Below, one piece after another: positions 1-5,291 of a stretch of DNA of 5,291 bases. The stretch's first letter is position 1, and every line of letters begins with the position of its first letter. Below the pieces are notes generated by a model that made no database searches, was not told where the DNA came from, and saw only the letters and a program-made list of their open reading frames with translations. Source of the stretch: Candidatus Woesearchaeota archaeon (GTDB lineage Archaea; Nanoarchaeota; Nanoarchaeia; Woesearchaeales; CALCXY01); NCBI GenBank assembly GCA_030751555.1, contig JASMFX010000004.1, positions 1-5,291 of the forward strand. Reading direction: 5' to 3'. Position numbers and translations under genes: made by a program.

Positions 1-1247
1 CCCCTGTTTTCTTTTAATTCTTCTTTGATTATTTCGGTTGGAAGTTTTTCTTCTCTTTCAAGGAGTCCTTCTCTTTGCAGATGAGCAACCTGGGGAATTG
101 ATCTATCTTGTAAAATCCTATACACATCTTCTTCTGAAGTATTTGCTTCAACTTTTTCCCAATATTTTAATGCTTCTTTAAGTTGGTCTACAGCTTCAAA
201 TGTTCCCTCTAGTCGCTCAGCATAATTTCCAGCCCAACCCTCTGCAATTCTTTCTTGAGTTTCAGTTGTTGCATAGAGAAATGTTTCTGCTGGCGTGATC
301 ATTTGTTCTTTAGAGAGCTGGTCAACCTGGATGCCCATTTCTTCTGCCTTTTGCTCGTTTCTTTCATGAGTTTCTTTGACAATATCGTCCCATGTTTGTC
401 GAATTACCTTAAAGGTGTTGTTCTCTTTGTCATACTCTGGAACCCGGTCTTTGAAGTTTACCCAATTGCCTTCATAGTCAATATAATCTCCTGGTTTAAC
501 TTCATGTCCTCTATCGTCCATATAGGTTCCTCCTTCTTTATTGGAAAACTGGACATTGCCTTCTTCATACTGATTCCACTTAGCTCTTGCAATGACCTGG
601 TTTTTTCTTACCTGGAGGATAACATTGCCTGTTCTTTTATCTACTAGTGGCACAATGGCTTTTTCAGGTTCTTCCTCATATCCTGAGAACATACGCTGGC
701 CTTGCTCATCATATGCCCATTCTTGCTCTGAGATTGGTCTTTGGAATTCTCCTGTATGGACAACCACTGCTCCTTTTCCGGATGTATCGCCTGCAAAATC
801 TATTGCATTCTTAATCTCATCAACCTCTACTTTTCTTTGCTGATCGTCAAATCCTCTTTCAGGTCCTGCAAAACCTGATAGGTTCCCAATTTGGGAAGGT
901 GAGTGGATAGAGGTAAATTCAACCTGGTTAGCCTTCGCCATCTCTCTCAGAGCTTCCCTCGCTTCTTTTCCATATGCTTCTGCACCTACTGGTTCTGCTC
1001 CACCACCCATTTGTAATTGCAATTCTACATTTCCTGCTCCTGCTCGTATTGCACCTGAAGCAGTTTGTAAAAAACTACCAAAGCGAGATCCTTCTGTAAC
1101 TGATTGGCCTACCTCTTTAATTCCAAAAATAGGCTTTTCTATATTTGGTTGTTGTGAGTTTTGTTCAGCATAGGGTGCTTTTGGGCTTAGATCCTGTGGA
1201 TGCACAGGCCCTGATGGATTTTGTCCATATGTTTGGTTGAATTCCAT
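1..1247 (-). CDS. TIM-barrel protein resembling the xylose isomerase/endonuclease IV superfamily, C-terminus outside window
   Basis: The first 415 codons are open and continue past the left edge. The start is ATG at 1247, because an in-frame TAA lies at 1253-1251 and no other start intervenes. Residues 1-55 are Pro/Gln/Ser-rich and look disordered. Residues about 64-170 resemble the first three beta/alpha units of the AP_endonuc_2 (xylose isomerase-like) fold: AGAGNVELQLQ (69-79) as strand 1, VEFTSIHSP (109-117) as strand 2, NLSGF (122-126), and AVVVHTGEF (160-168) as strand 3. His115 and His164 sit where endonuclease IV has metal-binding histidines (HAP and HPG motifs). Residues about 170-280 form a polar, beta-rich insertion with many Gly, Asp and aromatic residues, absent from classical members. 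Residues 285-415 are charged and helical. The later barrel strands, including the usual Glu ligand, would lie outside the window. The fold assignment is inference, and catalysis is unproven. It is the last visible gene of the run and may have its own promoter. Confidence 0.72.
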   Translation of the reverse strand, partial: MEFNQTYGQNPSGPVHPQDLSPKAPYAEQNSQQPNIEKPIFGIKEVGQSVTEGSRFGSFLQTASGAIRAGAGNVELQLQMGGGAEPVGAEAYGKEAREALREMAKANQVEFTSIHSPSQIGNLSGFAGPERGFDDQQRKVEVDEIKNAIDFAGDTSGKGAVVVHTGEFQRPISEQEWAYDEQGQRMFSGYEEEPEKAIVPLVDKRTGNVILQVRKNQVIARAKWNQYEEGNVQFSNKEGGTYMDDRGHEVKPGDYIDYEGNWVNFKDRVPEYDKENNTFKVIRQTWDDIVKETHERNEQKAEEMGIQVDQLSKEQMITPAETFLYATTETQERIAEGWAGNYAERLEGTFEAVDQLKEALKYWEKVEANTSEEDVYRILQDRSIPQVAHLQREGLLEREEKLPTEIIKEELKENR

Positions 1248-1271
1248 TTTTTAGATATGTTTGGTTTTCGT

Positions 1272-1280
1272 TATTTATAT
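1272..1280 (-). promoter_or_regulatory. Candidate archaeal TATA box for the TIM-barrel gene, nearly leaderless
   Basis: The minus strand reads ATATAAATA, preceded by a run of A residues that would suit a BRE. Its centre is about 29 bases upstream of the ATG at 1247. Archaeal TATA boxes usually lie about 26-27 bases before the transcription start, so the transcript would begin only 2-3 bases before the start codon. That fits the absence of a Shine-Dalgarno sequence here. The whole 43-base gap is A/T-rich, so a chance match is a real possibility. Confidence 0.4.
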
Positions 1281-1290
1281 TTTTTTAATG

Positions 1291-1875
1291 TTAATTGTGA
1301 TATAGCTCATCCTGGATTCTCTGATGTAATCCCATGATTTTTGATGATGGGTTATGCACTTTTTGCTGATCTGCTTGGCCACCAGCGTATTTTTGCTCAT
1401 GTTCTGAGGCTAGATTATAGACTGCCTCAACTTTGTTTTTCTCATAAGAGCTCATTTTTTCTGCAGGCTTGTTCATCAGATCTGCAACAGCTCCGTAGAG
1501 ATCCTCTTTTGATTTACCACTCAATGCTTCTTCAATCTTGCTTATGTCATAGCTTGCTTGCTCTGCAATCTCTTGTTCTGGTGCTTTGATCTCTGTCTGT
1601 TCTACTGTATCTTCTAATTGCCAGTTCTGTTCAACCCTTACAGGTTTGTCCTCAACTACTTCTTCTTTTTGGTGGAAGAGTTGTTCTACCTCCACAGGTT
1701 CCTGTTCAGGAACCTTCATTTTTTCAATCAGATCATCTTGGATTTCTTGTTTTGAGTCTCTGATCATGCTCTCAGCTTCTTGGATCTCCTCTTTGCGTTC
1801 CTCCTCTAACTCTTTTAGTCTCTTGATTCTCTCTTCTGGATGCAATTTTTTTATTTCATCAAGTGTTTTTCCCAT
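1291..1875 (-). CDS. Small charged coiled-coil protein, function unknown
   Basis: This is a 194-residue soluble protein very rich in Glu, Lys and Gln, with no signal peptide or membrane segment. Residues 1-48 (from MGKTLDEIKKL) form a strongly predicted helix of heptad-like Leu/Ile spacing with alternating acidic and basic side chains, ending near QEIQDD. Residues 50-105 are a Glu/Pro/Val-rich linker, probably disordered. Residues about 108-190 form a second helical part with LYGAVADLMNKP and VEAVYNLASEHEQKYAGG. I chose ATG at 1875, 2 bases after the stop of the upstream gene. An in-frame TTG at 1884 would add three residues and make a 7-base overlap, but TTG starts are less common and nothing favours it. 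The tight spacing implies co-transcription and probably translational coupling with the 514-residue gene. The N-terminal helix resembles short proteins I associate with DPANN archaea, but that is memory, not a search. A scaffold or adaptor role is only a guess. Confidence 0.82.
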   Translation of the reverse strand: MGKTLDEIKKLHPEERIKRLKELEEERKEEIQEAESMIRDSKQEIQDDLIEKMKVPEQEPVEVEQLFHQKEEVVEDKPVRVEQNWQLEDTVEQTEIKAPEQEIAEQASYDISKIEEALSGKSKEDLYGAVADLMNKPAEKMSSYEKNKVEAVYNLASEHEQKYAGGQADQQKVHNPSSKIMGLHQRIQDELYHN

Positions 1876-1877
1876 TT

Positions 1878-3422
1878 TTACCAAGCGACCATTTTATGTC
1901 CTTTTTTGTAATTCTTGTAGCATGTCCACATTCTTATTATTAAATCGCCTTCCGCATTCTTTTTTTCTTCATCCTTTTCGTAATCACTCAATTCATTTTT
2001 CTTTTTCTTGCTTGCAGGAGATATAAATGAAAAAGCGTCTCCAAATCCCTTAAAGACAGCTGTAAAGGGATCCCAGAGTGGAGGGCCTTTAGCTTTTGTA
2101 GCGTCTTGTTTTTTCTTATTATTTTCAAATGTAATGTCTTCCCCTGCCTGCTGGAGGTAGCTTTCTAATTCGTCTCCAAGCGCTTCCATTGCTGCTTTTA
2201 CTGATCTGTCAACTCCAGCCAATAATTCAAAATCCTCAGATTCTCTCATTTTTTTGTAGGCTTCTATTTGTTTGTCTGTCCATGTATATCCTCTCCATGT
2301 TGCTTTAATCTCTCCAACATGCAGTGGGCCTCTTTGATAGTTATCTGCTTGAAAATTCATCTGAGGCCTGGTTCGATAGTCAAAATGCATGTTTAAAACA
2401 CTACGATACTCTTTGTTTTTTCTTGGATAGAAGATAGCCAAAAATTCAATCTCTATCATGCTTCCCTCAAATGCTGCTACTAGATCTGGTGTATGAGTCT
2501 TTTTTATGTCATATCCCAATCTTTTAACAGTTCTAAGATATGGCTTAACCCATTGCATATACATCTTAATAATGTCAAAATGCTGTCTTAGGTATTGGAT
2601 TGTGAATGTTCTTCTATTCTTTAATTCATCATAGGTTCTTACTTTCCATTCCATGTAGGTTCGTAGTTTTCTCTTTAATACCTCTTTCACTTTTCGATTG
2701 AATTCCAATGCATCTACTACTTCATCTACTTCGGTTGGCTTTTTCGGATGTACTGAAAAAAAGAGATCTGGTAATGTTGTGAATTGTAATTCCTTTGCCA
2801 ATCCATAGACAGAAGCTGGGTTTTTTGAGGCACCTTCAACTTGGTCAATCCAAATACCTTTTAAGGTAATCTCAGCACTTTCGTGAGACTTGGAGTTGGT
2901 GAAACTATCTTCATAGTAGCCTCTTCTTTCATCAATGATCCTAAGCTCTCTTACCAACTGGAACAGTTCCTTAACCATCTTTCCAATTGTGGCAAGAAAT
3001 CCACTTACTTTGTCCTGCTGCAGGCCAACACGCTGTTGTCTTACTCCCTCAAAAGCAGAGGTTTCTGCAGCTGCAAAAATATCTGTTACTTTTTCTATGT
3101 TTGAAAAGCCCATGTCGTATCTCAGATAGTTTAATATCCAAAAGTATGTCTCTTCAATAGATGCCTTGAAAGTTTCTACAACTAATCGATACTTATGGAC
3201 TGGCTTAGGAAAATTCACATACACCATCTGGTCTTTTCCTACCTCTTCAATATCTGCGTCAGCATGCTTATTAGCATCATCCTCGGAAAGAGCTTCAATA
3301 GCTTTCTTTCTTTGGTCGGTGTTCATGGCATCATATTTCTTTTTATGCTTATCATTAATAAAACCATTCTTAATAAGCAACTTGCTTGAGTTTTCTAGGT
3401 GAGGATTCCATACATCTACCAT
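1878..3422 (-). CDS. Conserved-looking soluble helical protein of unknown function, 514 residues
   Basis: I do not recognise a family. The start ATG at 3422 is preceded by an in-frame TAG at 3440-3438, and a TATA-like box lies upstream. No signal peptide or membrane helix is visible. Residues 20-65 are Lys/Asp/Glu-rich and probably flexible. Residues 75-170 form amphipathic helices (FKASIEETYFWILNYLRYD, then KMVKELFQLVRELRIIDERR). Residues 235-305 are a basic, aromatic-rich helical stretch (RKLRTYMEWKVRTYDELKNR, MYMQWVKPYLRTVKRLGYD). Residues 315-380 look more beta-like (SMIEIEFLAIFYP, GPLHVGEIKATWRGYTW) and may be a compact domain. Residues 433-446 and 471-490 are Lys-rich and flank a Gly/Phe-rich segment, DPFTAVFKGFGDAFSFI (451-467). 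Composition varies little along the gene and the frame is open throughout, so it is very probably real. The last 26 residues contain Trp, Cys and Met in an unusual mix, and a slippery A-run precedes them, so the true C-terminus is uncertain. It is followed 2 bases later by the coiled-coil gene, a likely partner by position. Confidence 0.85.
   Translation of the reverse strand: MVDVWNPHLENSSKLLIKNGFINDKHKKKYDAMNTDQRKKAIEALSEDDANKHADADIEEVGKDQMVYVNFPKPVHKYRLVVETFKASIEETYFWILNYLRYDMGFSNIEKVTDIFAAAETSAFEGVRQQRVGLQQDKVSGFLATIGKMVKELFQLVRELRIIDERRGYYEDSFTNSKSHESAEITLKGIWIDQVEGASKNPASVYGLAKELQFTTLPDLFFSVHPKKPTEVDEVVDALEFNRKVKEVLKRKLRTYMEWKVRTYDELKNRRTFTIQYLRQHFDIIKMYMQWVKPYLRTVKRLGYDIKKTHTPDLVAAFEGSMIEIEFLAIFYPRKNKEYRSVLNMHFDYRTRPQMNFQADNYQRGPLHVGEIKATWRGYTWTDKQIEAYKKMRESEDFELLAGVDRSVKAAMEALGDELESYLQQAGEDITFENNKKKQDATKAKGPPLWDPFTAVFKGFGDAFSFISPASKKKKNELSDYEKDEEKKNAEGDLIIRMWTCYKNYKKGHKMVAW
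1959..1965 (-). other. Possible -1 frameshift heptamer (A_AAA_AAG) near the 3' end of the 514-residue gene
   Basis: In the zero frame the codons are GAA AAA AAG (residues 486-488), so the last seven bases form the heptamer A_AAA_AAG, the same type used in bacterial dnaX. A -1 slip would replace the final 26 residues with a 21-residue tail beginning ECGRRFNN and ending LQELQKRT, with stop TAA at 1896-1894. I see no clear stimulatory hairpin after it. The run could equally be neutral, or an indel error or mutation point. Confidence 0.2.
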
Positions 3423-3451
3423 TTTCTTTTCTCTAATCTATTATGTATCAT

Positions 3452-3493
3452 GGGTTATATACTTTTCGTATTTTGGGTTAATTTACGTATTTT
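3452..3493. repeat. Short direct repeats in the promoter gap of the 514-residue gene
   Basis: On the plus strand CGTATTTT occurs at 3467-3474 and again at 3486-3493, a 19-base step. GGGTTA occurs at 3452-3457 and 3475-3480, a 23-base step. The copies surround and overlap the candidate TATA element, so they could be regulator half-sites. They are short and in A/T-rich DNA, so chance is possible. Confidence 0.25.
3455..3469 (-). promoter_or_regulatory. Candidate BRE plus TATA box for the 514-residue gene
   Basis: The minus strand reads ACGAAAAGTATATAA: a purine/A-rich BRE-like part followed by TATATAA. The box centre is about 36 bases upstream of ATG 3422, which predicts a start near 3432 and a leader of about 10 bases. 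That leader is purine-rich (AGAGAAAAGAAA) but has no GGAGG or GGTG core. The 89-base gap has space for an independent promoter, so the 514/194 pair is probably its own transcription unit rather than an extension of the antiporter transcript. Confidence 0.5.
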
Positions 3494-3511
3494 TTGTTTG
3501 TTTTTCGTTTG

Positions 3512-5251
3512 TTATACTGCCTCTTTTGAAGCTCTGTGCTTTGGATGTTCCATTCCAACGCCTTTCCTGTGTTTTAGTTCTGCTATATGATTTATTTTAT
3601 TTTTTAAAAGCTTGCTCAGATCAGTAGTGACATCTTCCAGCATAAGAGAGACATGATGTCCTCCAAGGAAATGAGGCAAAATAACATAATCTGCTCCCCT
3701 ATCATAGAGTGTAAGGGCTTCAGCTACCCTGTTTGCTGTAACAAATATAGATGCTCTCTTATTAACTTCCTTTACATTTTGAATTAAATGGGTGTTGTCT
3801 TCTTTTTCAGGAATTGTTGAGATTATGGTTTCTGCATGTGAAAGATCAATGTGGTTAAGAATCTCAGGATCACTTATATCTCCATAGATGCATGGAGTGT
3901 TCTGTTTAACTAGCTTTTTTATGATATCAGGGTTATAATCCACCACGAGTATTTTTTTCTTTAGCTTCTTAACCATATCCAGTATTGAATAACCAATACG
4001 ATCATATCCAATGAGAATAACTTGGTATCTATGATGTTTGGGCATATATTTTAAATTTCTCTCTTTCTTATCAAACTTGTCCAAGGGAGTGAGCATTACT
4101 CCTAATTTATGGTATAGCCAGTTGTCGTATTTAATAAAGTAAGAGGTGGTTATTATAGTAATAACTGCCAATACCACTGATATTGAAAAAATTTCATTAT
4201 TAATGTGGCCTAATAACAATCCTTGGGTTACAATTATGAGGGAGAATTCTGAAACCTGGGCTAGGCTTATTCCTGTGAGAAAAGAGATTCTTTTTTTATA
4301 GCCAAAGAGGCTTGTAATAATCATTGTTATTAGAGGCTTTACAAGAAGGACAATAACGAGGAGAATGACAACAGGCAATATAATACTGTCTAGCGAGGTG
4401 AAAACAAGTTGCATTCCCAACGAGGCAAAGAATAGTGTTCCAAAAAAATCCTTTAGTGGTTTTATTCTCCCTGCGATATGATGGTTATAGGGCAGATTAC
4501 CCAACGCAATTCCTGCAGCAAAAGCACCGATTGCAATCGAGAATCCTACATAGGATATGACAATGGCAAATAAAAAACACATTGTAACAGAGAGAAGAAA
4601 CAGGAGTTCACGACTCTTAGCTGCAAATTTAAATAATTCTGGGAAGATAAAACGGCTTGAGAAAATAATTGCTACTATGATCATGAAGCCCTTTGCTGCT
4701 GCAATGAAAAAAAAGGCCATTGAAAAATTGTTAACAGCAGTGAGTAACGAGAGTGCCAATACTGCAAAGACATCCTCTACTAACAAGGTTCCTATAATAA
4801 TTCTACCATGCAATGTATCTATCTGTCTTTTATCAGAAATTAATTTTATTACAATCATGGTGGAGCTGAAAGCCAGGATCATTCCAATATAGACAGATTC
4901 TAACGGTGAGAATATTCCAAAAGTGACTGCTAAGATATACCCAAGACCAAACATGATAAATAATTTTAATGTCCCTCCGATTGAGGAGACAAATCCAATA
5001 TCTTTTAGTTTTTTTATCTCTAGCTCAAGACCCACTACAAAGAGAAGAAAAGCAATGCCAATCTCTGCTAAAACCTTGATAGTATCAAAACTATTAATCA
5101 GGCCAAGAAAGCTTGGTCCAATGACAATACCTGCTAGGACATAGGCTGGAATTAATGGCTGCTTAAACATACGGAAAATAATCCCGCAAAGCGATGGCAT
5201 TATGATAATAATGCCTATATCTGCGAATATGCCAACAATTAAGCAAACCAC
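3512..5251 (-). CDS. Kef/CPA2-type cation:proton antiporter with C-terminal TrkA-N domain
   Basis: This integral membrane protein should exchange K+ or Na+ for H+ across the cytoplasmic membrane; the ion cannot be decided from sequence. Residues about 8-375 form the Na_H_Exchanger domain with roughly 12-13 membrane helices. Landmarks are RMFKQPLIPAYVLAGIVIGP (27-46), FVVGLELEI (71-79), STMIVIKL (130-137) in the crossed-helix region, and LLVEDVFAVLAL (156-167) with the probable ion-binding Asp160. Residues about 408-530 form the TrkA-N (RCK) Rossmann domain: VILIGYDRIGYSIL (411-424), acidic Asp438 in VVDYNP for nucleotide ribose, and YGDISDPEIL (456-465). GADYVILPHFLGGHH (519-533) closes the domain. 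Length 579 is normal. The start is GTG at 5251; in-frame stops TAA and TGA lie just upstream, and the next Met (18) would cut the first helix. The Rossmann loop reads GYDRIG instead of GxGxxG, and Glu159 replaces the Gln, Asn or Asp often found before Asp160. Gating by a nucleotide bound to the RCK domain is expected from the family. No TrkA-C domain is visible. Confidence 0.95.
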   Translation of the reverse strand: MVCLIVGIFADIGIIIIMPSLCGIIFRMFKQPLIPAYVLAGIVIGPSFLGLINSFDTIKVLAEIGIAFLLFVVGLELEIKKLKDIGFVSSIGGTLKLFIMFGLGYILAVTFGIFSPLESVYIGMILAFSSTMIVIKLISDKRQIDTLHGRIIIGTLLVEDVFAVLALSLLTAVNNFSMAFFFIAAAKGFMIIVAIIFSSRFIFPELFKFAAKSRELLFLLSVTMCFLFAIVISYVGFSIAIGAFAAGIALGNLPYNHHIAGRIKPLKDFFGTLFFASLGMQLVFTSLDSIILPVVILLVIVLLVKPLITMIITSLFGYKKRISFLTGISLAQVSEFSLIIVTQGLLLGHINNEIFSISVVLAVITIITTSYFIKYDNWLYHKLGVMLTPLDKFDKKERNLKYMPKHHRYQVILIGYDRIGYSILDMVKKLKKKILVVDYNPDIIKKLVKQNTPCIYGDISDPEILNHIDLSHAETIISTIPEKEDNTHLIQNVKEVNKRASIFVTANRVAEALTLYDRGADYVILPHFLGGHHVSLMLEDVTTDLSKLLKNKINHIAELKHRKGVGMEHPKHRASKEAV

Positions 5252-5291
5252 ATTATTTCATTAACCAAGTCTGATGCCAGATAAGTAAATC

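Noticed and set aside
255..843. Two overlapping plus-strand open frames (255-647 and 592-843)
   Set aside because: They lie opposite the TIM-barrel gene, whose minus-strand frame is open for 415 codons with recognisable motifs. The plus-strand products are Phe/Ser/Cys-rich, typical of antisense translation.
1882..1884. TTG start for the coiled-coil gene giving a 7-base overlap
   Set aside because: It adds only three residues (MVK). The ATG at 1875 is a stronger start codon and is equally well placed for coupling, so it is preferred, though not proven.
1341..2026. Plus-strand open frames opposite the coiled-coil gene, including a Ser/Phe-rich 146-codon frame
   Set aside because: Low-complexity Ser/Phe/Cys product is what the reverse strand of Glu/Lys-rich coding sequence gives. 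The minus-strand product has coherent heptads.
3484..3511. T-rich stretch that could be read as a terminator
   Set aside because: The T-runs are on the plus strand, where there are no genes. On the minus strand it is A-rich, with no hairpin or T-tract to end the antiporter transcript.
2883..3590. Several 63-78 codon plus-strand frames opposite the 514-residue gene and in the gap after it
   Set aside because: Short, mutually overlapping in different frames, no motifs, and antisense to a long coherent ORF.
4557..5144. Plus-strand frames of 111 and 73 codons opposite the antiporter
   Set aside because: Fully antisense to a clearly recognisable transporter domain, with no family resemblance.

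Overview
The window is AT-rich and codes on the minus strand essentially throughout. Reading right to left (5'->3' on the minus strand), it holds a two-domain cation:proton antiporter (5251-3512), a 514-residue protein I do not recognise (3422-1878), a 194-residue charged coiled-coil protein (1875-1291), and the first 415 codons of a protein with a xylose-isomerase/endonuclease-IV-like TIM-barrel start (1247-1), which runs off the left edge. I see no rRNA, tRNA, CRISPR array, insertion sequence or recognisable riboswitch.

The organism is most likely an archaeon, possibly of the DPANN group. Two gene starts are preceded by A/T-rich boxes resembling archaeal TATA elements, placed so that transcripts would have almost no leader. 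No start has a convincing Shine-Dalgarno sequence. The antiporter also reads like archaeal Kef-type proteins. The lineage is inferred from style and remembered family resemblance, not from a marker gene.

Layout. Bases 5252-5291 are too short to assign; one frame could be the tail of an upstream gene. The antiporter ends at 3512. An 89-base gap (3423-3511) follows, with a candidate BRE/TATA element and short direct repeats. The 514-residue gene and the 194-residue gene are separated by only 2 bases and are probably co-transcribed. A 43-base gap (1248-1290) then holds a second TATA-like element in front of the TIM-barrel gene. No T-run terminator is visible after any gene on the minus strand, so read-through is possible.

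How the genes might work together. The antiporter is a housekeeping ion-homeostasis transporter and need not be linked to the rest. The other three encode apparently soluble proteins: a helical orphan, a short coiled-coil protein and an unusual TIM-barrel protein. They form a compact co-directional set of unknown function and are the most likely place for an undescribed system. That they act together is inference from order and spacing only.
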